Assembly: GCA_017515475.1 (NCBI GenBank)
Contig: JAFWFS010000005.1
Location: forward strand, 55,330-119,329
Origin: Erysipelotrichaceae bacterium
Lineage (GTDB): Bacteria > Bacillota_I > Bacilli_A > Erysipelotrichales > Erysipelotrichaceae
Reading direction: 5' to 3'
DNA: 64,000 nucleotides
A model generated the notes under the pieces. That model did not search any database and was not told where the DNA came from. It was given only the letters and a program-made list of their open reading frames with translations. A program made the translations under genes and the position numbers. Below, piece by piece: positions 10,101 to 17,750 of the stretch. The number at the start of each line of letters is the position of its first letter. Position 1 is the stretch's first letter.

Positions 10101-10560
10101 AACAAAGACCAACATCAATGTTCCTCTGTCCAGCTATATCCCTGAAAGCTTCTCGGACAACGACTACGACAAGCTCGCTTTATATCATGAACTTTACGAT
10201 GTCAGTACCAAGGAGGAACTCTTCGACTACTATCTGAAAGTGACGGATGAATACGGCAGACTTCCAAAACAGGTAGAAGCCCTGTTCGACAAGAAACGTC
10301 TGGAACTGCTGTACAATCTGAATCTGATTGACAAGGTCAGCAATGTCCGGGGAATCTTTACCGTGACTCTGTCGAAGGATTATTCCGATCGGATGGACGG
10401 ACTGAAACTCTTCGAATACTGCAACTCTCTTTCCAAGGATTTCAAGATCTCTTACAAGAACAGCAGGCTTACGGTATCGATAGACAATCAGAAGGAAAAC
10501 ATTAACAAAATGCTGAAACTGGTAGATAATTTAGATAAACTGGAGAAACATGAGGATTGA
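7186..10560 (+). CDS. mfd: Transcription-repair coupling factor Mfd
   Basis: 1124 residues, slightly shorter than the 1150-1180 usual in Bacillus. Removes RNA polymerase stalled at DNA lesions and recruits UvrA. Order of parts: UvrB-like N-terminal module (to about 330), a linker, the RNA polymerase interaction domain (about 450-520, with VVHDQYGIGQYV), superfamily 2 translocase with Walker A GDVGFGKT (605-612) and DEEQ box (706-709), then the TRCF C-terminal domain. Helicase motifs SATPIPRTL and QIKGRVGRSDR are intact. Starts inside the pth stop and ends inside rqcP. Confidence 0.97.
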   Translation: MKYTEILNRIEPLLNDADHSFLSYNSLVEEAVKLSIRAKEAKKPIVIVKENAYLANRLKEILLSYFDDEEIVSYLPEESLRAEEIAASYENRAGRINALYRILRDKKLKIVLTSPYGMIRHLPRKEELLNRIIRIHKDDVLEKEELIGKLNELGYEKTSHVETPMTYASRGYIVDIFSVNYEKPIRIEFFDNVIDSIRFFDNDTQRSLEAVDEAEICFARDVFFSEEEKEYLRNNVRIASGEMELDMEYIQAGNYRPSQYFYYCYFEKSHLKDYFPDNYLYLSDREKIKSHLKLLTDETVAYIQEMYEENRLPLKFYVYADFEKECAGEDILEGRPFSDIGVISEIDLPYGTLDYVLNVLNTEKSRYKLLVMDEKQLEETVNALTRLSIPYGIYTGELKEGLNLSFGQMYGGYEVEKLDLSVYTAKELFKKRAHSGRYANRYAEARTLNSYEELNKGDYVVHDQYGIGQYVAIESRMVNGIECDYLKIIYKGNDELLVPLSQFSLVRKYVSREGAVPKLHKLGSKEWSETKRRVEESVTDIAGQLLELYSIRDTNIGFAFSKDSAMQKEFEDTFDYELTRDQERAIREVKEDMEQSKPMDRLLCGDVGFGKTEVAIRAAFKAVNDDKQVAYLCPTTILSFQHFDTFKKRFNDFPVRVELLNRYIPADKQREIIKDLKDGKVDVLIGTHRILSKDIEYKDLGLLIVDEEQRFGVEHKEKIKQMKNSIDVLSLSATPIPRTLQMSLIGIRSLSTLDTPPMNRYPVQTYVVHKNENLIEEVIMRELERNGQVFYLYNNVELIYTVARRLQQKIPYARIGVAHGQMDRQEIEDIMYKFYANEINVLICTTIIETGLDIPNANTIIIDNAQNFGLAQLYQIKGRVGRSDRIAYAYLMIPEKKQLNENSLKRLEAIKEFTALGSGYKIAMRDLTIRGAGDLLGDKQSGFIDNVGLDLYLAMLNKAIQKARGEEVEEEETKTNINVPLSSYIPESFSDNDYDKLALYHELYDVSTKEELFDYYLKVTDEYGRLPKQVEALFDKKRLELLYNLNLIDKVSNVRGIFTVTLSKDYSDRMDGLKLFEYCNSLSKDFKISYKNSRLTVSIDNQKENINKMLKLVDNLDKLEKHED

Positions 10561-10813
10561 CAAGTATTTAAAAGTCGCAAGGATACTGAAACGAAGAGAA
10601 ACGGGAAAACAGCTGGCGATGAATCAGCGTCTTTACATCAATGACAGACCGGCCAAGGCTGCCAGCGAAGTCAAAGAGGGAGACATGATCCGGATCGTTT
10701 TCGGACACAGGGAAATCCTGGTAAGAGTACTGGAAATAAGGACCTCCGCATCCAAGGAACAGGCTTTTGGCATGTATGAAGTAGTTGAAGAAAAAAAAGA
10801 AGAGATAGTATAA
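10550..10813 (+). CDS. rqcP: S4-domain ribosome quality-control factor RqcP
   Basis: 87 residues, an almost pure S4 RNA-binding domain opening with MRIDKYLKVARILKRRE. In Bacillus this protein (YabO/RqcP) binds obstructed 50S subunits and works with RqcH to add alanine tails to stalled chains. The place between mfd and divIC matches Bacillus exactly. It overlaps the end of mfd by 11 bases. The Bacillus genes for sporulation (spoVT, yabP, yabQ) that lie nearby in that genome are absent here. Confidence 0.9.
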   Translation: MRIDKYLKVARILKRRETGKQLAMNQRLYINDRPAKAASEVKEGDMIRIVFGHREILVRVLEIRTSASKEQAFGMYEVVEEKKEEIV

Positions 10814-10814
10814 T
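10785..10814 (+). promoter_or_regulatory. Promoter of divIC, leaderless type
   Basis: TTGAAG (10785-10790), 18-base spacer, perfect TATAAT (10809-10814), then 6 bases to the divIC ATG. The expected transcription start is the A of the ATG. It lies within the end of rqcP. Confidence 0.7.
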
Positions 10815-10820
10815 AGGAAC

Positions 10821-11123
10821 ATGGCCGCTAAAAGAAAGAAAAAGAAACAAGGCATTATCTCCAAACTGATCTCGATCGTACTGATCCTGGCTGCGATCGT
10901 GGTTTTGAGCAATGTTTTGAAGAAGATCTATAACATGTTTGTCCTGCAGCAGCAGGCAAAGCTGGTGGAAGCGGAGCTGGAACGTCTGAAAGAAGAGAAT
11001 GCCACCCTTACTTCTACCAAAGAGAAACTGGAAGATCCGGAATACATTCAGACCTATGCCAGAGGAGAATACATGTTCTCCAAGGGAGACGAGAAGGTCT
11101 TCTACCTGCCTTCAGAAGATTAA
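10821..11123 (+). CDS. divIC: FtsB/DivIC family septum protein
   Basis: 100 residues. Short basic cytoplasmic tail (AAKRKKKKQG), one membrane helix (about 16-33), then an extracytoplasmic coiled coil (about 40-75) and a short conserved tail with GEYMFSKGDEKVFYLP. This is the layout of the DivIC/FtsB septum initiators that pair with FtsL and DivIB at the division site. Gene order supports DivIC. The only AGGA is 2 bases from the ATG, too close for normal use, whereas TATAAT lies 6 bases upstream, so a leaderless message is likely. Confidence 0.9.
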   Translation: MAAKRKKKKQGIISKLISIVLILAAIVVLSNVLKKIYNMFVLQQQAKLVEAELERLKEENATLTSTKEKLEDPEYIQTYARGEYMFSKGDEKVFYLPSED

Positions 11124-11150
11124 AACAGCTAAAAAGCTGTTTTTCTTTTA
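11122..11150 (+). terminator. Terminator after divIC
   Basis: AAAACAGCT / AGCTGTTTT stem with an AAAA loop followed by TTTCTTTT. Confidence 0.85.
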
Positions 11151-11205
11151 GGAATCATCCTTTTTTCCGGGAATAATGTATAGAAGCAGAAAAGAGGATA
11201 AAAAT

Positions 11206-11400
11206 ATGAATGTTGCGACTTCTACACAAATGAAAAACAGTTTCGGCAGGTATCTGAACATTGCCATGTCTCAGGGCGAGGTTCTGATCGAAAGACACGG
11301 CAAGATCGTGGCGAAACTGATTTCTTATCAAAAGAGCAGAACTTATCTGGCGGATTCTTTGAAAGGTCTGGCGGCGAAAGATGAAGATCCTGCTGAGTAG
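11206..11400 (+). CDS. Phd/YefM-type antitoxin
   Basis: 64 residues from ATG 11206, chosen because AGAGG lies at good distance and the family N-terminus (MNVATSTQMKNSFGRYL) begins there; a longer reading from 11176 has no such support. The Phd fold is recognisable: an N-terminal strand, a helix with NSFGRYL, then ERHGKIVAKLISY. Antitoxins of this class bind their own promoter and block the partner toxin. The C-terminus (KDEDPAE) is short. Overlaps the PIN gene by 20 bases, the classic arrangement for a coupled toxin-antitoxin pair. Confidence 0.87.
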   Translation: MNVATSTQMKNSFGRYLNIAMSQGEVLIERHGKIVAKLISYQKSRTYLADSLKGLAAKDEDPAE

Positions 11401-11848
11401 CGATGCTCTGCTGGATCTGCTGTACGATAACGAGTATTCTCAGGATATCCGGAAACTTCTGTATCTGGCTCAGGAAGGATGTATCGAAGCGGCCATTTCC
11501 TGTCACAGCTTTGTGGAACTCTCCGGACACGTTTCCAGTGAAGTGCTGTATCAGACCCTTGGTGTTTTAAGCAGTTTTGTTTCTTTGATCGATCTGAGCA
11601 GAAAAGATGTCAGGAAAGCCTGCAGATCGAAAGACTTCTATGAGGGTCTTTACCGCGTTCTGGCCGTAAGACATGAAGCGGATTATATCGTAAGCAGGAG
11701 AATAAAAAGAGATATTCATAGTACAATAAGAGTAACGGATCCAAGAGAACTAAGGAAATTGACGGAAGATGGAAAAACAGATCAACAGAGAAGAGATATA
11801 CAACGGAAAAGTCATTCATGTCGTAAGAGACGAAGTGGAACTGGATGA
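11381..11848 (+). CDS. PIN-domain toxin (VapC-like) with read-through tail
   Basis: 155 residues. PIN domains are Mg-dependent RNases. Candidate acidic residues are Asp8 in SSDALLDLLYDN, Glu46 in FVELSG, Asp85 and Asp101/Asp111. The natural end of a PIN domain would be near residue 125-130 (TDPRELRKL). Instead the frame stays open for about 26 more codons into the start of the NUDIX gene in another frame, giving a basic low-quality tail (QRRDIQRKSHSCRKRR). This suggests loss of the original stop by substitution or indel. The gene may still be functional, since the catalytic part is complete. Confidence 0.8.
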   Translation: MKILLSSDALLDLLYDNEYSQDIRKLLYLAQEGCIEAAISCHSFVELSGHVSSEVLYQTLGVLSSFVSLIDLSRKDVRKACRSKDFYEGLYRVLAVRHEADYIVSRRIKRDIHSTIRVTDPRELRKLTEDGKTDQQRRDIQRKSHSCRKRRSGTG

Positions 11849-12296
11849 CGGGAACAGAGCCTATAGAGAAGTTGTGCTGCACAACGGAGGGGTCTGTATT
11901 GCCTTGAGAAACGGAGATTCTTTCTACATGGTCAGACAATACAGATATTCTTTAGGAAAAGAAATGCTGGAGTTTCCGGCAGGAAAGATCGAAAAGGGAG
12001 AAGATCCAGATGAGGCCATTGTAAGAGAGGTACAGGAAGAAACCGGATATACGGTAAAGAATCTGAGAAAGTATCCGCCGATCATTCCGACCTGCGGCTA
12101 CTGTTCCGAAAGAATACATCTTTATTACGGCATTGCCGATCAGAAAGTCGGTCAGCATTTTGACCCGGATGAAAGAATAGAACTGGAGAAATATACGCTG
12201 AAGCAAATCAGGGAAATGATCGCCTCCGGTCAGATCGACGACAGTAAGACGATCGCTCTGATGTATCATCTGGAGACCGAGGGAATAGATGTCTGA
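11769..12296 (+). CDS. NUDIX hydrolase, ADP-ribose pyrophosphatase type
   Basis: 175 residues. NUDIX box complete: G72-x5-E78-x7-R86-E87-V-Q-E90-E91-T-G93-Y94. The N-terminus (INREEIYNGKVI, then a DDGNRAYREVV strand) matches ADP-ribose pyrophosphatases, which split ADP-ribose to AMP and ribose-5-phosphate. The start at 11769 is fixed by this N-terminus, although it lies 80 bases inside the PIN reading frame. It overlaps the next gene by 8 bases. Confidence 0.92.
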   Translation: MEKQINREEIYNGKVIHVVRDEVELDDGNRAYREVVLHNGGVCIALRNGDSFYMVRQYRYSLGKEMLEFPAGKIEKGEDPDEAIVREVQEETGYTVKNLRKYPPIIPTCGYCSERIHLYYGIADQKVGQHFDPDERIELEKYTLKQIREMIASGQIDDSKTIALMYHLETEGIDV

Positions 12297-13086
12297 TTTT
12301 GAAGATCTGGTAGAAGGGATATCCGCCGTCAGAAAAGAAACGGAAGCTTATCTGAATGATTTTTTCGTGAAGAAGAACCTGAAGGAGTATGAGATCCCTC
12401 AGAACGCTTCCAAAGAGTCTGTCAAGGCGATACGGATGATGTTTGAATCGAAGAAGGAACTTAAGGAGAGAACGAGGTCTGCCTTTGAGGAAGATCCGTT
12501 CTGTCTGGAAGCCTTCTTTACCTACTTCATTCTTTCGGAAGACATCTATGTCAGCTACCGTTTCGAGGCATACCGCAAGGAAGCTTCTGAATATGCGGAT
12601 TTTGACGACTATACGAAGCATTGCTACTTAAGGATCATGGATTTCTATGTGGATTTTCTGCTGGATCTGCACAATATCACTCTGGCGATCACGATACAGC
12701 GTCTGATCGCCCGTCTCTCGGGTGGAATGAGTCCCAGGACCGTAAGCCGTCTGGCTCTGATGTACAGCATCATCGAAGATGAAAAAGAGTTCTACCGCCT
12801 GTATCTGGACAATGAATTCGGCTGCTACGACTATCTGCTTCTGCTGGTGACACTGCTGAAGCACGAAGAGGAAATAAAAGCCAAGGAAGTTCTCTTCGAC
12901 ATGTTTGACAGGATCGAATACGCTTCATACATCGATCATCTCTGGGACCTGGATCTGAAGGATCCGAAACAGGAAAGTTTCTACAAGACCGTGGAGGATT
13001 GCTACGAGGAGATCTCTTCGATTCCCTGTTTCTTTTCCTGGGTCAACGAGCTTAAAGAGGCCAATGAAAACAAGATAGTGCTATAA
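12289..13086 (+). CDS. Hypothetical helical protein
   Basis: 265 residues, acidic, without signal peptide or membrane segment. Strong helical content from residue 60 on, with a TPR-like or alpha-solenoid look (EEDPFCLEAFFTYFILSED, then repeated Leu/Tyr-rich helices). I cannot assign a family. Coupled to the NUDIX gene by overlap. The stop codon lies inside the TATAAT that appears to drive the next gene. Confidence 0.7.
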   Translation: MSDFEDLVEGISAVRKETEAYLNDFFVKKNLKEYEIPQNASKESVKAIRMMFESKKELKERTRSAFEEDPFCLEAFFTYFILSEDIYVSYRFEAYRKEASEYADFDDYTKHCYLRIMDFYVDFLLDLHNITLAITIQRLIARLSGGMSPRTVSRLALMYSIIEDEKEFYRLYLDNEFGCYDYLLLLVTLLKHEEEIKAKEVLFDMFDRIEYASYIDHLWDLDLKDPKQESFYKTVEDCYEEISSIPCFFSWVNELKEANENKIVL

Positions 13087-13087
13087 T
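13079..13087 (+). promoter_or_regulatory. Extended -10 promoter of the 13094 gene, leaderless type
   Basis: TGCTATAAT (TGn plus perfect TATAAT, 13082-13087), then 6 bases to the ATG at 13094. No Shine-Dalgarno. The hexamer overlaps the stop codon of the preceding gene. This promoter would also feed tmk-holB-ricT. Confidence 0.65.
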
Positions 13088-13093
13088 TGGAAT

Positions 13094-13393
13094 ATGAATG
13101 TCGATATTGAAAAACTGAAAGAGATTAGAGAAGAACTGGACCGGATGGCGGAAAGCGATATTCTTTTTGTTACGGAAAACAATACGGAGAAATACGCGAT
13201 CATTCCGATCGAACTGTACGATGCCGTTGAAGACATCCTTTCAGGGCTGAACGATCCTGTTTTTATCCCGCAGGTCAAGATAGCCGGGAATCAGGAGATC
13301 GAACTCAGTTATGATGAATATGAACGGATCAAGGAACAGATCCTGGAAGCCGTGGAAAAGACCTTGATGCCGAAACCGGAGAAGCTGAACTGA
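13094..13393 (+). CDS. Small Phd-like protein heading the tmk operon
   Basis: 99 residues. The stretch LFVTENNTEKYAIIPIELY followed by DAVEDIL has the strand-turn-strand-helix pattern of Phd/YefM antitoxins (ITKNGKPVAVLLSxEDYE type). The rest, including a C-terminal helix with SYDEYERIKEQILEA, is unlike a standard antitoxin. No toxin gene is adjacent. It could be a domesticated regulator or a divergent orphan antitoxin; I am unsure. Its stop shares a base with the tmk start. Confidence 0.65.
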   Translation: MNVDIEKLKEIREELDRMAESDILFVTENNTEKYAIIPIELYDAVEDILSGLNDPVFIPQVKIAGNQEIELSYDEYERIKEQILEAVEKTLMPKPEKLN

Positions 13394-14016
13394 TGAGAGG
13401 TTATTTTATCACGTTCGAAGGACCGGACGGTTCCGGAAAGACGACAGTCGCTACGGCTGTCTGCGAAGAACTGAAGAAACGGGGATATGAAGTCATTCAT
13501 ACCAGGGAACCCGGAGGAATAGGAATCTCGGAAAAGATCAGGAATATCATTCTGGACCCGGAGAATACGATGATGGATGCCAAGACGGAAGCTCTTCTGT
13601 ACGCGGCTTCCCGCCGTCAGCACCTTGTGGAGAAGGTATTTCCTGCCATCAGGGACGGCAAGATCGTGATCTGCGAGCGTTTTCTGGATTCTTCTCTGGC
13701 ATATCAGGGATATGGCCGTCAGCTGGGTTTTGATGAAGTACTGGAAATCAATCTTTTCGCGATCGACAGGACTTATCCTGATCTAACCGTATATCTGGAT
13801 GTGGATGAACAGGTCGGCCTGGACAGGCTTTCCAGCAGAAACTTCAAAGACCGTCTGGATCAGGAATCGATCGATTTTCATCACAGGGTAGCTCAAGGCT
13901 ATCGGGAAGTATTGAGAAGATTCAAGGATCGTATCAGGATCGTAGATGCATCCAGAGGGAAGGAAGAAGTGATCGCAGATTCTCTGAATCGGATCCTGGA
14001 GCATATCAATGGTTAA
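13393..14016 (+). CDS. tmk: Thymidylate kinase
   Basis: 207 residues. Phosphorylates dTMP to dTDP for DNA synthesis. P-loop GPDGSGKTT near the N-terminus (residues 9-17), TREPGG (dTMP-binding DR-E-type motif), ERFLDSSLAYQGYGR with the substrate-contacting Arg, and DVDEQVGLDRL near the lid. Start ATG overlaps the upstream stop (TGATG). Directly followed by holB, as in many Firmicutes. In Bacillus darA sits between them, but here darA is at 31.5 kb. Confidence 0.97.
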   Translation: MRGYFITFEGPDGSGKTTVATAVCEELKKRGYEVIHTREPGGIGISEKIRNIILDPENTMMDAKTEALLYAASRRQHLVEKVFPAIRDGKIVICERFLDSSLAYQGYGRQLGFDEVLEINLFAIDRTYPDLTVYLDVDEQVGLDRLSSRNFKDRLDQESIDFHHRVAQGYREVLRRFKDRIRIVDASRGKEEVIADSLNRILEHING

Positions 14017-14977
14017 GGAAGAACTGCAGGAAAAGGAACCCATTGCCTATCGCAGTCTGTATAACGCATTAAAGAACCGGAAAGTAGCACACAGCTATCT
14101 TTTTTCCGGAGAGTATTCTCCTTTGAAGATCGATACTGCCTATCTGCTGGCGCAGTCCATCATTGAAGGAAAAGACGATTTCGCCTGCGAGGAATGCGAT
14201 ACCTGCAGAAGGATCAGAAGAAATCAATACTTTGATGTGATCTTTGTGGACGGCTATCAGAAGAGCATCAGAAAGGATGACATCGAAGTGATCCTGGATG
14301 AATTCTCCAGGACCTCTCTGGAAGTATCCGGAAAGAAGGTATACATCCTTGCGAACATCAACAATGCTTCCGTTAAGGTTCTGAATATGATCCTGAAGTT
14401 CATGGAGGAACCGGGAAACAGCGATACCTACGGTATTTTTATCAGCGACAGAAAAGAGGATCTTCTTCCGACTATCGTTTCCCGCTGTCAGGACATCCCT
14501 TTTCTAACCAGAGATTTCTCTTTTCTGATCCAACAGTACGAGAAAGCCGGTTTTGATTCTACGGATGCCTATCTGCTTGCGAATATCCTGCATCGTTATG
14601 ACAGCGAGATGGATCTGAATGATCCGTATTATCTGACGGCCAAGGAATACGTCTATAAGACGATCGATGCATTCGATAACAGGAAGTATCTGCCGGTCCT
14701 TTTTTCTAAAGAGTTCTATCCATCTTTTAAGGACCGCGAGGAATTCCGCAGATGCGTCGACTATTATCTGGCCATCATGATCAGGATGATCAACGACGCT
14801 CTGGAAAACAGAAACAGCGGCGATGGCGAATACGACTGCTGTCTCGATCGGATCAGGGAAAACGATCCGGGCAGGCTGCTGCAGATCTTTACGGAAGCGA
14901 GCGACAGGATCCTTTCAAACGTAGAAAGAAAGCTCCTGTTTGACGCGATAAGCTATGAGATAATATCATATATCTGA
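14009..14977 (+). CDS. holB: DNA polymerase III delta' subunit
   Basis: 322 residues. Clamp-loader subunit. The N-terminus (RSLYNALKNRKVAHSYLFSG) fits delta'. The P-loop is degenerate (FSGEYSPLKIDTA), as is usual for delta', which does not bind ATP. A Cys-rich zinc-type module CEECDTCRRI follows, then LNMILKFMEEP and the SRC motif (TIVSRCQDI). The C-terminal third is helical. Overlaps tmk by 8 bases. Confidence 0.93.
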   Translation: MVKEELQEKEPIAYRSLYNALKNRKVAHSYLFSGEYSPLKIDTAYLLAQSIIEGKDDFACEECDTCRRIRRNQYFDVIFVDGYQKSIRKDDIEVILDEFSRTSLEVSGKKVYILANINNASVKVLNMILKFMEEPGNSDTYGIFISDRKEDLLPTIVSRCQDIPFLTRDFSFLIQQYEKAGFDSTDAYLLANILHRYDSEMDLNDPYYLTAKEYVYKTIDAFDNRKYLPVLFSKEFYPSFKDREEFRRCVDYYLAIMIRMINDALENRNSGDGEYDCCLDRIRENDPGRLLQIFTEASDRILSNVERKLLFDAISYEIISYI

Positions 14978-14986
14978 AGGTGAATT

Positions 14987-15841
14987 ATGGAAGAAAAGTT
15001 AAGATATGTTTCGATACGTTTCGAAACGACAAATAAGACATATACATTCTCTACGACCGACGAATCGATCAAAGAAGGCGATGCCGTCGTAGTTGAAACA
15101 CAAAGAGGCATTGAATATGCCACGGTAGTGACAGAGCCTTTTGAGAAACCGAACGTTTCAATGGAGATCAAACCGATCATCCGTAAGGCGACAAAGGAAG
15201 ATCTGAGACAATTCGAAAGAAACAAGGCAGATGCGGCGGAAGCCAGAAAGATCTGTCAGGAAGAATCGGATAGACTGGATCTGAAGATGAATGTCATTTC
15301 CGCCGAATATACGCTGGACCGTGCCAAGATCACGTTTATCTATCTGGCCGACGAAAGAGTCGACTTCCGTGAACTGCTGAAAGTACTGGCGTCCATATTC
15401 CACTGCCGTATCGATTTAAGGCAGATCGGAACCAGAGACAAGGCAAAAATGGTTTCGGGTGTCGGCGTGTGCGGAAGAGAACTTTGCTGTGCGAAGTTTA
15501 TCGGCGATTTCGACCGTATTTCCATCAACATGGCGAAGAACCAGCTGCTGGCGCTGAACATCCAGAAGCTTTCCGGACAGTGCGGCAACCTGATGTGCTG
15601 TCTGCGTTTCGAGGATGATGCCTACAAGGAGCTTAGGAAGGATCTGCCGAAGCTTAACTCCCAGGTTGAATATGATGGTGAGAGATTCCGTGTGACTTCC
15701 ATGAACGTCATTACGAAGAACTGCAAGCTGGAGAATCCGGACCATGCGATCTACATCTCGCTGGAGGATCTGGTCAAGAAGGGCAAATACAACAGAAAAA
15801 CGGTAAAAAACGAAAGTGAGGAAGAAAGTGTCGCTGAATAG
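14987..15841 (+). CDS. ricT: RicT/YaaT, PSP1-domain protein
   Basis: 284 residues. Central PSP1 domain with conserved cysteines in GVCGRELCCAKF and GQCGNLMCCLRF, which in Bacillus help bind iron-sulfur clusters in the RicAFT (Y) complex. That complex assists RNase Y in mRNA maturation and influences competence and biofilm genes. Start ATG 14987 has GAAGGTG upstream. Order holB-ricT-rsmI matches Bacillus, except that yabA is missing here. A C-terminal basic/acidic tail follows the domain. Confidence 0.93.
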   Translation: MEEKLRYVSIRFETTNKTYTFSTTDESIKEGDAVVVETQRGIEYATVVTEPFEKPNVSMEIKPIIRKATKEDLRQFERNKADAAEARKICQEESDRLDLKMNVISAEYTLDRAKITFIYLADERVDFRELLKVLASIFHCRIDLRQIGTRDKAKMVSGVGVCGRELCCAKFIGDFDRISINMAKNQLLALNIQKLSGQCGNLMCCLRFEDDAYKELRKDLPKLNSQVEYDGERFRVTSMNVITKNCKLENPDHAIYISLEDLVKKGKYNRKTVKNESEEESVAE

Positions 15842-16667
15842 GAAAGCTACACTTTTTCTTGTAGCCACACCGATCGGAAATCTGTCTGAAGTATCTGACA
15901 GGACACTGAACGTTTTAAACGATGTTGCAGTGATCGCCTGTGAAGATACCAGAAATACGCTCAAGCTGTTGAGCCATTTTGACATCCATACCAGGATGAT
16001 CACATACCACAATTTCAACGAGAAGGAATCCACCAGAGGGATCATCAGGTTTCTGGAAGAAGGCAAGGATGTCGCTCTGGTTTCCGATGCTGGTTACCCG
16101 TTGATCTCCGATCCGGGATACGAGCTGGTCAATGAAGTGATCAGGTGTGGATACGGCATTGTTACGGTATCCGGACCGAACGCCGCGTTGAATGCCCTGG
16201 TCGCATCCGGGCTTAAGACCTCTCATTATCTGTTCTACGGTTTTCTTAACGCAAAACAGTCCCAGGCCAGAAAAGAGCTGGAGGAACTGAAGGACTTCCC
16301 GTACACGCTGATTTTCTATGAAGCGCCCCACCGTATCGAGAAGACGCTCTCTCTTGCTTTGCAGGTTTTTGGAGACCGTAAAGCCTGTCTGGCCAGAGAA
16401 CTGACCAAGCTGCATGAGGAATACCACCGGGGTTCGTTAAGTGAACTGTGTAATCTGAAGGACCTTAAGGGAGAAATGGTCCTGATCATCGAAGGAAAAG
16501 AGAAACAGACAGAAGACATCGATCAGAATGAACTGATGGAGGAGATCGATCAGCTGGTCAAGGAAGGAATGAGAACCAAGGAAGCCGTTAATCAGGTTGC
16601 GGAGGGGCATCAGGCTTCGAAAAACACTCTATACAACGCCTATCTGAAAAGAAAGAAGGAACTGTAG
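15828..16667 (+). CDS. rsmI: 16S rRNA 2'-O-methyltransferase RsmI
   Basis: About 279 residues. Methylates the ribose of C1402 in 16S rRNA. Tetrapyrrole-methylase fold with ATPIGNLSEVSDRTL at the N-terminus, CEDTRNTLKLL, SDAGYPLISDPGYELV and SGPNAALNALVASG. Start: GTG 15828 is favoured because AGGA lies 5 bases upstream. A GTG at 15816 in the same frame is possible but has no ribosome site. It overlaps the end of ricT by 14 bases. Confidence 0.95.
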   Translation: MSLNRKATLFLVATPIGNLSEVSDRTLNVLNDVAVIACEDTRNTLKLLSHFDIHTRMITYHNFNEKESTRGIIRFLEEGKDVALVSDAGYPLISDPGYELVNEVIRCGYGIVTVSGPNAALNALVASGLKTSHYLFYGFLNAKQSQARKELEELKDFPYTLIFYEAPHRIEKTLSLALQVFGDRKACLARELTKLHEEYHRGSLSELCNLKDLKGEMVLIIEGKEKQTEDIDQNELMEEIDQLVKEGMRTKEAVNQVAEGHQASKNTLYNAYLKRKKEL

Positions 16668-16970
16668 ATGAATGCGCAGATCAAAAGAATACAGGAAATG
16701 GAGAAACTGCTGAATGAGTGTCGGAAGGTTTTGGACGACTGTGACAAAGCCCTGATCGACTTCAGGTCAATACAGCAGAAGATCGAGGAACTGGAAGCCT
16801 ACTATACGGGTGAAAAATGGATGAAAGATTACGAGGACTATGAAGCGGGAAAGATTCCGAAAGATCTTCCTTGCGGTGTCTTATCGGAAGATGCCGTTTA
16901 TGACCTGCTTACGCAGAACCGCGATCTGATCCTGGAGATGCTGGAGCTGGCAAAAGAACGTATCCGCTGA
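16668..16970 (+). CDS. DUF4298 protein
   Basis: 100 residues. N-terminal helix pair (IQEMEKLLNECRKVLDDCDKAL), then the family hallmark of an aromatic acidic segment ending in GVLSEDAVYDLL, and a C-terminal helix. DUF4298 proteins are small cytoplasmic Firmicutes proteins without known role. The ATG abuts the rsmI stop. Confidence 0.85.
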   Translation: MNAQIKRIQEMEKLLNECRKVLDDCDKALIDFRSIQQKIEELEAYYTGEKWMKDYEDYEAGKIPKDLPCGVLSEDAVYDLLTQNRDLILEMLELAKERIR

Positions 16971-16975
16971 ACATA

Positions 16976-17719
16976 ATGAAAAAGCTGTTTCTTATCATCG
17001 GAAGCATCTGTCTGATATACGGGATCATCGTTCTGCTGATCATCGGTTTTGGGAATATCTTCAGCTATTTCTTTGCGCTGACGGGTATTCTTTTTCTTTT
17101 GATTTCTTTCTATTGTGAAAAGCTCTCCAGAAAAGGCAGAACGATCATCCTGTTCGTTTTTCTGATTGGGACGCTTCTATTCGGTTTTCTGGAAGTAAAG
17201 ATCATTTCCTGCGGCGTAAAGCAGGCTGAACCGGAAGCGGATTACGTGATCCTGCTTGGATCAGGTGTCAGCAAGACAGGACCGTCCATGGACTTCATGG
17301 CCCGTATCCGTGCGGCTGGAAACTATCTGAAAGACAATCCCGGAACAGTCATCATCGTGACCGGAGCGCAAGGAAGCAATGAGCCGGTTTCCGAAGCTTC
17401 TGCCGCAAGAGAGCAGCTGCTTGCGTCAGGTATCGATCCAGACAGGATCATCCTGGAGGACCGGAGCTATTCGACGTTACAGAACCTGCAGAATTCCCGG
17501 ATGCTGATCGAAAAAGAAGGAAGGAATGCGGATGAATGCAGTATCGTGATCGTTTCTTCTGCTTTTCATCTGTATCGGGCCAGATACATCGCCGAGCAGA
17601 TCGGATTCAGAAACGTTTCCTGTCTGGGAAGCCATGGATTAAGGATTCTGGATCCGCAATACTATACCAGAGAATTCTTTGCCTGCATCAAGGAATGGAT
17701 CTATTTTGCCTTAAATTGA
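16976..17719 (+). CDS. YdcF/SanA-like DUF218 membrane protein
   Basis: 247 residues. Three hydrophobic segments in residues 3-75, then a DUF218 domain: YVILLGSGVSKTGPSMDF, VTGAQGSNEPVSEA, LEDRSYSTLQNLQNS and VSSAFHLYRARYIAEQ. Family members are linked to envelope barrier function and vancomycin sensitivity in other bacteria. The domain is Rossmann-like with unknown substrate. Last gene of the tmk operon, with a terminator just after it. Confidence 0.88.
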   Translation: MKKLFLIIGSICLIYGIIVLLIIGFGNIFSYFFALTGILFLLISFYCEKLSRKGRTIILFVFLIGTLLFGFLEVKIISCGVKQAEPEADYVILLGSGVSKTGPSMDFMARIRAAGNYLKDNPGTVIIVTGAQGSNEPVSEASAAREQLLASGIDPDRIILEDRSYSTLQNLQNSRMLIEKEGRNADECSIVIVSSAFHLYRARYIAEQIGFRNVSCLGSHGLRILDPQYYTREFFACIKEWIYFALN

Positions 17720-17720
17720 A

Positions 17721-17746
17721 AAGACAGCTTTCGCTGTCTTTGTTTT
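17721..17746 (+). terminator. Terminator of the tmk-ydcF operon
   Basis: AAGACAGC / GCTGTCTT stem with loop TTTC, then TGTTTT. Confidence 0.8.
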
Positions 17747-17750
17747 AACA

